In this document: one piece after another, positions 1 to 5,886 of the stretch | Layout: every line of letters begins with the position of its first letter | How positions within the stretch are numbered: the first letter of the stretch is position 1 | Origin: an uncultured Paracoccaceae bacterium | GTDB lineage: Bacteria; Pseudomonadota; Alphaproteobacteria; Rhodobacterales; Rhodobacteraceae | Length of the DNA: 6,037 nt | Reading direction: 5' to 3' | NCBI GenBank assembly: GCA_938038825.1 | Contig: CALHST010000250.1 | Coordinates: 1-6,037, forward strand | Translations under genes and position numbers: made by a program | The notes under the pieces: model-generated | Databases searched by the model: none | Told to the model about the DNA's origin: nothing | Seen by the model: only the letters and a program-made list of their open reading frames with translations

Positions 1-1464
1 AAACATGACTGGGAATTGGTCATCGGCATGGAAGTGCACGCGCAGGTTTCGACCAACGCGAAACTGTTTTCTGGTGCCTCTACCAAGTTCGGCGCAGAAC
101 CAAATTCAAACGTGGCCTTTGTGGACGCGGGCATGCCCGGCATGCTGCCAGTGATCAACGAAGAATGCGTCGCCCAAGCGGTGCGCACGGGGCTGGGCCT
201 GAAAGCAGAAATCCATCTCAACTCCGCGTTTGATCGCAAGAACTACTTTTACCCCGACCTGCCCCAAGGCTATCAAATCAGCCAGCTGTATCACCCCATC
301 GTGGGCGAAGGCGAAGTGCTGGTGGAGCTGGGCAACGGCGTGGCCCGGACCGTGCGGATTGAGCGCATCCACCTTGAACAGGACGCGGGCAAATCCATCC
401 ACGATATGGACCCCAACATGTCGTTCGTGGATCTGAACCGCACGGGCGTTGCGCTAATGGAAATCGTCTCGCGCCCTGACATCCGCTCTCCAGAAGAGGC
501 TGCGGCCTATATCGTCAAACTGCGCCAGATCATGCTGTACTTGGGCACCTGCGACGGCAACATGCAAAACGGCAACTTGCGCGCCGATGTGAACGTGTCG
601 ATCTGCCAGCCGGGTCAGTTTGAGAAATACATGGAAACGCAGGACTTTTCCCATCTGGGCACGCGCTGCGAAATCAAAAACATGAACTCCATGCGGTTCA
701 TCCAACAGGCGATCATGATCGAAGCCAACCGCCAGATCAAAATCGTCGAAGGCGGCGGCACTGTCGATCAGGAAACCCGTCTGTTTGACCCCGACAAACA
801 AGAAACCCGCTCTATGCGCTCCAAGGAAGAAGCGCATGATTATCGCTATTTCCCTGATCCAGACCTGCTGCCACTGGAAATCGAACAAGACTGGGTCGAC
901 GACATCGCAGCCAAATTGCCCGAACTGCCGGACGCCAAGAAACAGCGTTTCTTGGGTGACTTTGGGCTGGCAGATTACGATGCCTCGGTGCTGACCGCCG
1001 ACGTGGCCTCGGCCGAGTATTTTGAAGAGGTCGCCAAGGGGCGCGACGGAAAAACCGCTGCGAATTGGGTCATTAACGAACTCTTTGGGCGTCTGAAACG
1101 CGATGATGACCGCCAGATCGAAGACAGCCCTGTCACCCCGGCCCAACTGGGCGGCATCATTGACCTGATCGCGTCCGACGCCATTTCTGGCAAAATCGCC
1201 AAAGACCTCTTCGAAATCGTCTATTCCGAAGGCGGCGACCCGGCCCAGATCGTCGACGCGCGCGGCATGAAGCAAGTCACCGACACCGGCGCCATTGAAA
1301 CAGCCGTCGACGAAATCATGGCCGCCAACCCAGACCAAGTGGAAAAGGCCAAAGACAATCCAAAGCTTGCAGGCTGGTTCGTGGGGCAAGTCATCAAAGC
1401 CTCGGGTGGCAAAGCCAACCCAAAGGCTGTGAAAGACATTATTGCCAAAAAGCTCGCGCAATAA
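1..1464 (+). CDS. gatB: Aspartyl/glutamyl-tRNA(Asn/Gln) amidotransferase subunit B, 5'-truncated by window edge
   Basis: GatB, with GatA and GatC, converts mischarged Glu-tRNA(Gln) and/or Asp-tRNA(Asn) to the amidated forms in the cytoplasm. GatB binds the tRNA and activates the acyl group with ATP; GatA supplies ammonia. The reading frame is open from base 1 and reads [15 protein letters not shown], the conserved N-terminal family motif, so the true start lies a short way to the left and roughly 15 residues are missing. A TTG at position 16 is an internal codon, not the start. Other hallmarks are the [18 protein letters not shown] block near residues 78-95 and [14 protein letters not shown] near 143-156, which matches the family signature with Ala at a position that is often Pro. 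The C-terminal third, from about residue 340, fits the YqeY-like tRNA-binding tail and ends intact at a TAA stop. The 487 visible residues match the usual length of about 500. gatA and gatC are not in view. Confidence 0.97.
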   Translation, partial: KHDWELVIGMEVHAQVSTNAKLFSGASTKFGAEPNSNVAFVDAGMPGMLPVINEECVAQAVRTGLGLKAEIHLNSAFDRKNYFYPDLPQGYQISQLYHPIVGEGEVLVELGNGVARTVRIERIHLEQDAGKSIHDMDPNMSFVDLNRTGVALMEIVSRPDIRSPEEAAAYIVKLRQIMLYLGTCDGNMQNGNLRADVNVSICQPGQFEKYMETQDFSHLGTRCEIKNMNSMRFIQQAIMIEANRQIKIVEGGGTVDQETRLFDPDKQETRSMRSKEEAHDYRYFPDPDLLPLEIEQDWVDDIAAKLPELPDAKKQRFLGDFGLADYDASVLTADVASAEYFEEVAKGRDGKTAANWVINELFGRLKRDDDRQIEDSPVTPAQLGGIIDLIASDAISGKIAKDLFEIVYSEGGDPAQIVDARGMKQVTDTGAIETAVDEIMAANPDQVEKAKDNPKLAGWFVGQVIKASGGKANPKAVKDIIAKKLAQ

Positions 1465-1477
1465 CGCACATGACAAT

Positions 1478-1500
1478 GGGCGGTGCAGAACACACCGCCC
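1478..1500. terminator. Hairpin between convergent gatB and cysteine hydrolase genes
   Basis: A perfect 8-bp stem, GGGCGGTG (1478-1485) paired with CACCGCCC (1493-1500), encloses a 7-base loop. It sits 13 bases after the gatB stop and 12 bases before the stop of the opposing gene, so it could end transcripts from both sides. Neither strand carries a proper T-run after the stem, so it may act with Rho or only as a 3'-end stabiliser. Position and stem are seen directly; function is inferred. Confidence 0.5.
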
Positions 1501-1512
1501 ACGTCCAAATGC

Positions 1513-2364
1513 TTAACCAGCGGCCTTGATCATGCCAACCGCTTCTTGGGTGGTCCAAACTGCGTTGGCCATATAACGGAAGTTGATCAGCGCGGCGAGG
1601 TAACCATCCCCTTCAGGCAGCATCGCAGCAGCTGTCGCGTCACGGACCACAGCCACCTCGAACCCATCTTCCAACAGCTCACGCATGTGGGATTCTGTGC
1701 ACAAGTTCGCGGACATACCCGCCAAAATGACCTGATCCACACCTTGCTTGCGCAACTGCAAAGACAAGTCATTGGTGTCGTTGCCATACACTTTGTGCGG
1801 AGACGTCACGATTGTTTTGCCGTCTTCGATGTATTTCTTGTACTGAGGCATCCAATCCGCGCCAGATCCTTCGAACCCATCCAAGTTCAACGGGCCTTTG
1901 CGATCAAACATGCCGATCTTGTGCATCAGCTTTTCCAACGCGCCTTCGAACTTCCAACCGTGATCCGTTGGGTAATAGTAATGCGGGGACACCGCCACAG
2001 TCAGGGCGGCTTCTTTGGCGGCTTTGAACAACGTCTCGATGTTCTCAACAGTGTTGTGCTCTTCCACGCTGGCACCAATCACACCCCACGTCACACCTTC
2101 TGGGTGCAGGAAGTCAATTTGTGGATCTGTCACAACCAACGCCGTGCGGCTTAGATCAAGCTGCATGTTTGATGGTGGCAATGCAGGCTCAGCAGGATCT
2201 GCATAGGGATTGGCCGCCTGCGCAGACGCTTGCCCAGCGCTGATCGCCGTCGCAGCACCCGCAACACCAGCGGCAACGCCCCCGCGCAATGCGGCACGCC
2301 GTGAAATCCGAGTGTCTTCCGTGGCAGGGCCATGGGTGTGGTCTGGGTTGTTGCAATTACACAT
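1513..2364 (-). CDS. Tat-exported isochorismatase-family cysteine hydrolase
   Basis: This 283-residue protein has the isochorismatase-like hydrolase fold. The nucleophilic-cysteine triad is visible as Asp80 (in VVTDPQIDF), Lys191 (in TSPHKVYG) and Cys222 (in AGMSANLCTES), with the usual small-residue stretch before the Cys. The family hydrolyses amides and related bonds (nicotinamide, carbamoyl groups, isochorismate); the substrate here cannot be read from sequence. Residues 21-50 form a twin-arginine signal: SRRAALRG, an Ala/Gly-rich hydrophobic stretch, then an ASAQA cleavage region. The mature enzyme should therefore act in the periplasm, whereas most relatives are cytoplasmic. The 20 residues before the twin arginines include Cys2, Cys4, His9 and His11. 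The ATG at 2362-2364 has a good AAGGA ribosome site 8 bases upstream (2373-2377). An internal Met67 would discard the signal and is less likely. The gene is divergent from an AraC-type regulator that probably controls it. Confidence 0.9.
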   Translation of the reverse strand: MCNCNNPDHTHGPATEDTRISRRAALRGGVAAGVAGAATAISAGQASAQAANPYADPAEPALPPSNMQLDLSRTALVVTDPQIDFLHPEGVTWGVIGASVEEHNTVENIETLFKAAKEAALTVAVSPHYYYPTDHGWKFEGALEKLMHKIGMFDRKGPLNLDGFEGSGADWMPQYKKYIEDGKTIVTSPHKVYGNDTNDLSLQLRKQGVDQVILAGMSANLCTESHMRELLEDGFEVAVVRDATAAAMLPEGDGYLAALINFRYMANAVWTTQEAVGMIKAAG

Positions 2365-2391
2365 GTCAGTGTTCCTTCTTGGTGAACGTCA

Positions 2392-3393
2392 ATGACCCAC
2401 AGCTACGCAGACCCGCGTGCCTTTACGTCCCGAATTCGTGCCCAAGATGTGTTCGATGTATCATTCCGTCCAGAATGCGCTACACGATACATTATGTCCT
2501 TTGATCAGCTTTTTGACGAACTCGCGATATCCACGGACCCGTTCGCCCTGTGCGAATTGCGCGGCACCTGTGATTTGGGTCTTGGCCGCGACACGCAAAC
2601 GACACTGCACTACATTCTGTCAGGAAATGGCGAAATCGACCTGAACGGGCGTGGATCTTTGAAAGTGTCGCAAGGCTCACTTGTTTTGATCCCGGCGATG
2701 CAGACCCACGCGTTGCGTAATTTTGGCAGTCAAAGCGAACGTATCCCGGAATGCAAACCCGCTGCTCTGAATATCGCGCAATTGGTCAAACATGCGGATG
2801 AAGGCGGGGACACACAGCTGATCGCATTATGTGCCCATGTGCATGTGGGGCTGCGCGGCTTAAACGATGTGATTGATTTGATCCGTGAACCCTTGGTCGA
2901 AACCGTCACCGAGGGCAACACCATCTTGCCCGCACTCACGTCCTTGCTGGCAGAGTTGACGCATCCCGGTCTGGGAAGCCGCGCGATGATCCGGGCCATC
3001 CTGACGCAATGCATGATCGACATGTTGCGCAAACGTCTGACGACACAAGACAAATCCCTGCGTTGGATGGCGGCTCTTACGGATCCCACCCTTTGGAATG
3101 CCCTGCGCGCCATGCTGGACGATCCGGGCGCAAATCACAGCGTTGACACACTTGCCGATCTTGTCGGGATGAGCCGCTCTGCGTTTGCGCTGCGGTTTTC
3201 CGAAGCCTATGGGTCTGGCCCGATGGAGCTGTTGCGCGATCTGCGGATGCGTCAAGCGGGCCACCTGCTGCGCACAACAGACTTGCCTATCAAGCGCATT
3301 GCGCACCTGATGGGATTCGCGTCCCGCAGCGCCTTTTCCCGGCGATTTGAAACCAGCACCGGACAATCCCCCAGCACATTTCGCAAAGAATAG
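2392..3393 (+). CDS. AraC-family transcriptional regulator (cupin-type sensor domain plus C-terminal double HTH)
   Basis: This is a DNA-binding regulator with an N-terminal AraC-type cupin sensor (about residues 36-215) and a C-terminal AraC HTH pair (about 249-333). The sensor shows FDQLFDELAISTDPFALCELRG and the cupin strand pattern LSGNGEIDLNG...GSLVLIPAMQTHAL. The first helix-turn-helix contains LADLVGMSRSAFALRFSEAYG. The second contains IKRIAHLMGFASRSAFSRRFE, the most conserved family element. The start is uncertain. The ATG at 2392 has a possible GGTGA site 6 bases upstream and gives 333 residues. The in-frame ATG at 2494 (Met35) gives 299 residues, which fits the family's usual size and the point where sensor homology begins, but it lacks a visible ribosome site. 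Codons 1-35 also use more A/T at third positions than the rest. The ligand is unknown. The likely target is the divergent cysteine hydrolase gene, by context only. Confidence 0.9.
   Translation: MTHSYADPRAFTSRIRAQDVFDVSFRPECATRYIMSFDQLFDELAISTDPFALCELRGTCDLGLGRDTQTTLHYILSGNGEIDLNGRGSLKVSQGSLVLIPAMQTHALRNFGSQSERIPECKPAALNIAQLVKHADEGGDTQLIALCAHVHVGLRGLNDVIDLIREPLVETVTEGNTILPALTSLLAELTHPGLGSRAMIRAILTQCMIDMLRKRLTTQDKSLRWMAALTDPTLWNALRAMLDDPGANHSVDTLADLVGMSRSAFALRFSEAYGSGPMELLRDLRMRQAGHLLRTTDLPIKRIAHLMGFASRSAFSRRFETSTGQSPSTFRKE
2456..2492. promoter_or_regulatory. Inverted repeat, candidate operator in the divergent regulator/hydrolase region
   Basis: ATGTATC (2456-2462) is repeated inverted as GATACAT (2486-2492). 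A smaller nested pair, CATTC (2462-2466) and GAATG (2473-2477), lies inside. The right arm ends just before the ATG at 2494. If the regulator starts at 2494, this is a natural autoregulatory site in a 129-bp divergent promoter region. If it starts at 2392, the repeat lies within coding sequence and may be chance. No binding data are visible. Confidence 0.25.
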
Positions 3394-3401
3394 CCCGTGT
3401 T

Positions 3402-4016
3402 TTACTCTTGCTTTACAGCCGCATAGTCACCCGACAATTGCAACGTCACAATCACATCCACCTTATCGCGATTGCGCCAAAACCAGCCATGATCACCGGC
3501 AAAAGGCGCCAGGATGGCTCCTTCCGCTCCTTTGACGCCCCGACCCTTTTCATAAGTGACAGACTGCCCATCCCCATGGGCATGCAAATCGAAATTGATC
3601 CGCCCGCCATCGGTGATCCACGCATATTGCGCACTATCCCCTTCTTGCATGACCAGTTTGATTTCTGCGGCCTCTCCCGGAGCCAATGAAAAGCTGAGTT
3701 CATCGCGCCAAGTGTCTTGCGCATACGCGGCCCCCACAAACACGGACAGGATCTCGTCTAACACCGAAGATGAGTGTCCATCGCTGCTGTGCAAGGCTTT
3801 GTCCTTTTCGGCCTCCTCAAACAGCTCTTGTTTGATTTCACCCATTTCAGTCAGCCCAAGAACGCGCCCGGCCCCAGTGGGATCAATGCCATATTCCGCA
3901 GGCAACACCACAGCCACCAGTATCGCAACGGCGGATACTGCAGCAATCACAGTCGAACGGATCAATTGGGCTGAACTTGGCAATGCGTCGAGGCTGGGTT
4001 TTTCTGCGTTGAACAT
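3402..4016 (-). CDS. Single-pass membrane-anchored protein encoded beside the HupE/UreJ-like gene
   Basis: A 204-residue protein. A short N-terminal cytoplasmic part (1-20) is followed by one strongly hydrophobic helix at about 21-39, starting at RSTVIAAVSAVAILVAVVL. The conserved-looking PAEYGIDPTGAGRVLGLTEMGEIK comes next (39-62). After it lie a charged linker with a Ser/His run (76-84), a second weaker hydrophobic stretch (88-99) and a beta-rich domain (about 104-202) that contains HGWFWRNR. It resembles proteins annotated simply as transmembrane anchor proteins next to HupE/UreJ-type genes; that match is from memory and its biochemical role is not established. I place the start at the ATG at 4014-4016, where a GGA lies 7 bases upstream. 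A TTG at 4026-4028 would add four residues but has no spaced ribosome site. It follows the upstream gene by 15 bases, so the two are almost certainly co-transcribed and may form a complex. Its stop lies 8 bases from the opposing regulator's stop. Confidence 0.8.
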   Translation of the reverse strand: MFNAEKPSLDALPSSAQLIRSTVIAAVSAVAILVAVVLPAEYGIDPTGAGRVLGLTEMGEIKQELFEEAEKDKALHSSDGHSSSVLDEILSVFVGAAYAQDTWRDELSFSLAPGEAAEIKLVMQEGDSAQYAWITDGGRINFDLHAHGDGQSVTYEKGRGVKGAEGAILAPFAGDHGWFWRNRDKVDVIVTLQLSGDYAAVKQE

Positions 4017-4031
4017 CTGCGTTTCCAATCC

Positions 4032-4715
4032 TTATGCCGCGACCATGTAGCCCGCGATTTGATATCCCATCAAGACAAACCCAAGAAACATCATGATGAC
4101 GTTTGCGCGATAAGCCTGCCTGTAGAAATTCCGAGTTTTGCGCCAGAACCCCATCACAATCAGGATCACCGCAAGCGCCATGATCTGACCAATCTCGACC
4201 CCCACATTAAACGCCAGCAAGTTGGGCAACAGCCCGTCCTCGGCAACTTTGTAATCCAGAATTTTCGTGGCCAGCCCCGTGCCGTGGAACAAGCCAAAAA
4301 TCAGCGTGGCCGCCTTGGTATTGGGCTGCACCCCAAACCACCGCTGATAGGCCCCTAAATTGTCGAGCGCTTTGTAAACCACGCTCAACCCAATGATCGC
4401 ATCAATCACATAGGCATTCACACCCCAGCCAAACCACACGCCCAGCAACATGGTCACCGAATGACCCAGCGCAAACAGGCTGACATAGATGGCCACATCT
4501 TTCATACGATACAGGAAAAAGACCACCCCCAGCAGGAACAGAATATGGTCATACCCGGTGATCATGTGCTTGGCGCCCAGGTACATGAACGGGATGATAT
4601 GCACGCCCCAAATCTCTTGGATATACCCCGCATCGCCGGGCGTGACGTCATGCGCCAACACAAGCGCCGGCACACATGCAGCACAAACGCACAGGGCAAA
4701 AAATGTCACTCTCAT
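4032..4715 (-). CDS. HupE/UreJ-family integral membrane protein (putative metal transporter or accessory)
   Basis: A 227-residue polytopic membrane protein with a signal peptide (MRVTFFALCVCAACVPALVLA, cleavage before His22) and about five to six membrane helices after it. Family hallmarks are the H-x5-DH motif at His50-Asp56-His57 (HMITGYDH), a GHS at 84-86, FHG at 143-145 in GLFHGTGLAT, and FNVGVEIGQ at 169-177. HupE and UreJ are nickel permeases or accessories of hydrogenase and urease. This member has no such enzyme genes in view, so nickel is only one possibility and other divalent metals or a different role remain open. The frame stays open upstream as far as 4889, but that extension is not signal-like and would overlap the divergent thioesterase. 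The ATG at 4713-4715 is chosen because an AAGGA lies 11 bases upstream and the signal peptide begins there. The in-frame ATG at 4725-4727 overlaps that AAGGA. It is the first gene of a two-gene operon. Confidence 0.85.
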   Translation of the reverse strand: MRVTFFALCVCAACVPALVLAHDVTPGDAGYIQEIWGVHIIPFMYLGAKHMITGYDHILFLLGVVFFLYRMKDVAIYVSLFALGHSVTMLLGVWFGWGVNAYVIDAIIGLSVVYKALDNLGAYQRWFGVQPNTKAATLIFGLFHGTGLATKILDYKVAEDGLLPNLLAFNVGVEIGQIMALAVILIVMGFWRKTRNFYRQAYRANVIMMFLGFVLMGYQIAGYMVAA

Positions 4716-4726
4716 TCTGGCAGGCA

Positions 4727-4731
4727 TCCTT
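4727..4731 (-). promoter_or_regulatory. Ribosome binding site deciding the start of the HupE/UreJ-like gene
   Basis: On the minus strand these bases read AAGGA, 11 bases before the ATG at 4713-4715. The competing ATG at 4725-4727 overlaps this site and so cannot use it, which favours the shorter protein beginning with its signal peptide. Confidence 0.45.
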
Positions 4732-4870
4732 GGTCGTTGGATCACGGCATGAAATAGGCGGACCACACACAACGTCCAATGGCAAGTCACACGGGCTGCA
4801 AAAAACCAATCTGCGCGCCACCAATCAACACAACTTGCATCCGCCCCCGTTTCCCGGCATCCAAACGCCC

Positions 4871-5350
4871 ATGACAGTTGATGCCCCACACCGCTCCTCC
4901 CTTCTGACCGTAGAACCGCAATGGATCGACCACAACGGCCACCTCAACATGGCCTACTACCATGTGCTCTTTGATCGCGGCGCGGATGAGCTCTTCGCCC
5001 TGTTCGGTGTCACCCTTGAGAGCATCACCGAAACGCAACGCTCCACCTTCTCTGCGGAATCCCACGTCTGCTACCTGCGGGAACTCCATGTTGGCGCGCG
5101 CGTCTATGTGACCTCGCAACTCCTCGACATGGATGAAAAGCGGTTTCATTTCTATCAGGAACTTTACCACGAAGACGGCTGGCTCTCTGCTACGGCCGAG
5201 GGCCTGGGCTTGCATATCGACCTCACTGGCCCCCGCGTCGCCCCCGCCCTGCCCGAACGCTTCGCCGCGATGGAGGCACTCCTGACGGAGCACAAAAAAC
5301 TCCCCCACCCCGAGCGCGCCGGCCGCCGCATCGGCATCACCCACAAATAA
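4871..5350 (+). CDS. Hotdog-fold acyl-CoA thioesterase (betainyl/carnityl-CoA thioesterase-like)
   Basis: A 159-residue single hotdog-domain protein expected to hydrolyse an acyl-CoA thioester in the cytoplasm. The N-terminal motif WIDHNGHLNMAYYHVLFDRGADE (starting at residue 18) carries the Asp/Asn-Gly-His pattern of the active-site helix. The strand region SAESHVCYLRELHVGARVYVTSQLL and the segment FHFYQELYHEDG complete the fold. The overall pattern, including the C-terminal GRRIGI, resembles the small thioesterases of carnitine/betaine metabolism such as betainyl-CoA thioesterase. No other carnitine genes are in view, so the substrate is a suggestion. The open frame extends back to 4676, but the upstream part overlaps the divergent gene and is not domain-like. 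The ATG at 4871 sits just before the homologous region, though no clear ribosome site precedes it. Translation may rely on a leaderless or weak site. It is divergent from the HupE/UreJ-like operon across 155 bases. Confidence 0.85.
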   Translation: MTVDAPHRSSLLTVEPQWIDHNGHLNMAYYHVLFDRGADELFALFGVTLESITETQRSTFSAESHVCYLRELHVGARVYVTSQLLDMDEKRFHFYQELYHEDGWLSATAEGLGLHIDLTGPRVAPALPERFAAMEALLTEHKKLPHPERAGRRIGITHK

Positions 5351-5382
5351 CCCACCCCGAATTCCCAACCCGCGCAAAATTT

Positions 5383-5399
5383 GAGCCCGCCCACGGCTC
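5383..5399 (+). terminator. Weak hairpin after the thioesterase gene
   Basis: GAGCC (5383-5387) pairs with GGCTC (5395-5399) around a 7-base loop, 33 bases past the thioesterase stop. There is no T-run after it, so it is a poor intrinsic terminator at best. Confidence 0.2.
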
Positions 5400-5429
5400 T
5401 AGACTGAAGCGCAGGTAAAAATCCAAGCG

Positions 5430-5463
5430 CACCCCGGGCGTTTACGCCGGATCGCACCCGACC
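5430..5463. repeat. Intergenic palindromic repeat, copy 1 (degenerate)
   Basis: Bases 5430-5450 match 5578-5598 at 20 of 21 positions, including the identical core GGCGTTTACGCCGG. The next 13 bases match at 8 of 13, both ending CCGACC. The one difference in the left part (G at 5436) breaks a stem pair, and A at 5451 breaks another. This copy therefore forms only a short GGCG/CGCC stem around TTTA plus an isolated pair, and looks like a decayed version of copy 2. Confidence 0.6.
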
Positions 5464-5465
5464 CA

Positions 5466-5490
5466 GGCGGATTTGCCGCCAAACCGGCAA
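5466..5490 (+). repeat. Two overlapping, mutually exclusive hairpins
   Basis: GGCGG (5466-5470) can pair with CCGCC (5476-5480). Alternatively TTGCCG (5473-5478) can pair with CGGCAA (5485-5490). The two stems share bases 5476-5478, so only one can form at a time. The second is followed by CATTTTGC, a weak T-rich tail, and could serve as a terminator for the thioesterase transcript. Confidence 0.35.
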
Positions 5491-5577
5491 CATTTTGCAA
5501 AGCAAAGTGTGAGAGGGCTCCCCCCAATGAAGTGGGCGATACCCCCACCTTATCTCAGGCCCGCCCTAACCAAATGA

Positions 5578-5611
5578 CACCCCCGGCGTTTACGCCGGGC
5601 AGCGACCGACC
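5578..5611. repeat. Intergenic palindromic repeat, copy 2 (intact hairpin)
   Basis: This is the second copy of the element at 5430-5463, offset by exactly 148 bp. Its core is a perfect 7-bp stem, CCCGGCG (5582-5588) with CGCCGGG (5593-5599), closed by the tetraloop TTTA. It runs directly into the longer stem at 5597-5662, sharing the GGG at 5597-5599. Confidence 0.65.
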
Positions 5612-5662
5612 GCCCCCCCGGTCGGGCGCGTCCAGCGCGACGCCCGCGGCCGGTCGCTGCCC
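5597..5662. repeat. Long inverted repeat with 12-bp perfect arms
   Basis: GGGCAGCGACCG (5597-5608) is exactly complementary to CGGTCGCTGCCC (5651-5662). The 42-base interior can fold further: CCGACC (5606-5611) with GGTCGG (5620-5625) around a C-run, and GCGTC with GACGC near 5628-5642. The whole is very GC-rich. It may be part of the same mobile or REP-like element as the adjacent hairpin, or the 3' structure of transcripts arriving from the small minus-strand ORF. Confidence 0.65.
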
Positions 5663-5675
5663 TCAGGTCGGATGA

Positions 5676-5825
5676 TCAGCCCGTCACCCATAAAACAAAA
5701 TACAACACCATCATCGGCACATAGACCTCCGGCTTATACGTCGCCCAGGCCGCCCACCCATGGCTCACACACAAGCCACCATACACAGTGCGATGACAAC
5801 ACAGCACCGCCATCCCCCTCTTCAT
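5676..5825 (-). CDS. Possible small membrane protein, function unknown
   Basis: A short reading frame on the minus strand that I do not recognise. From the ATG at 5823-5825 it gives 49 residues. A Lys/Arg-containing N-terminus is followed by AVLCCHRTVYGGLCVSHGWAAWATYKPEVY and then a hydrophobic tail, VPMMVLYFVLWVTG, long enough for most of one membrane helix. Three Cys and three Trp in so short a protein are distinctive, and many codons end in G, as in coding sequence. The frame continues upstream to an ATG at 5921, with other candidate starts at 5858, 5846 and 5813. None has a convincing ribosome site; the GA-rich AAGAGGGGG lies directly before the one at 5813. A GC-rich stem (5597-5662) follows the stop. 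It may be a real small gene or a chance frame. Confidence 0.3.
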   Translation of the reverse strand: MKRGMAVLCCHRTVYGGLCVSHGWAAWATYKPEVYVPMMVLYFVLWVTG

Positions 5826-5886
5826 TGTTCCAATAAATACTCTCATCCGTTCAAACATATCTCGCAACTTTCGCTTCTTAAGTTGA

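Larger units (their letters stand above)
5351..5675. other. Non-coding, hairpin-rich intergenic region
   Basis: I see no convincing gene here. Open frames in it are short or are shadows of the thioesterase. The region is dense in GC-rich inverted repeats: 5383-5399, 5430-5450, 5466-5490, a weak GTGGG/CCCAC hairpin near 5532-5548, 5582-5599 and 5597-5662. Such a density could mean repeat elements, a structured RNA, or stacked transcript ends; the sequence alone does not decide. Confidence 0.6.

Noticed and set aside
454..1476. Long minus-strand open frame (340 codons) opposite gatB
   Set aside because: It is the complement of a strongly conserved gatB. The translation has no recognisable domain and is explained by GC-biased third positions on the coding strand.
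1483..2154. Plus-strand open frame of 223 codons opposite the cysteine hydrolase
   Set aside because: The minus strand carries the intact triad and Tat signal. The plus-strand translation is low-complexity shadow sequence.
2860..3366. Minus-strand open frame of 168 codons opposite the regulator
   Set aside because: The opposite strand clearly encodes the AraC HTH pair; this translation shows no domain.
4752..4779. Possible promoter on the minus strand (TTGGAC, 16 bases, CTATTT) for the HupE/UreJ-like operon
   Set aside because: The match to sigma-70 boxes is weak, and similar matches are expected by chance in 155 bases.
4676..4870. Upstream extension of the thioesterase frame
   Set aside because: The 65 extra residues overlap the divergent gene's start, look non-domain-like, and precede the point where thioesterase homology begins.
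4716..4889. Upstream extension of the HupE/UreJ-like frame
   Set aside because: It would bury the signal peptide behind 58 unlike residues and overlap the thioesterase start. A spaced AAGGA supports the ATG at 4715.
5164..5505. Minus-strand open frame of 113 codons across the thioesterase 3' end
   Set aside because: It is mostly a shadow of the thioesterase, with Arg/Ser/Gly-rich low-complexity translation and no domain.
5527..5577. Short plus-strand frame starting MKWAIPPPYLRP
   Set aside because: Sixteen codons with no ribosome site, inside the hairpin-rich region and ending just before repeat copy 2. It cannot be told apart from chance.
5582..5662. Integron attC-like site
   Set aside because: The paired arms lack the RYYYAAC/GTTRRRY core sites, and there is no integrase or cassette-style layout in view.
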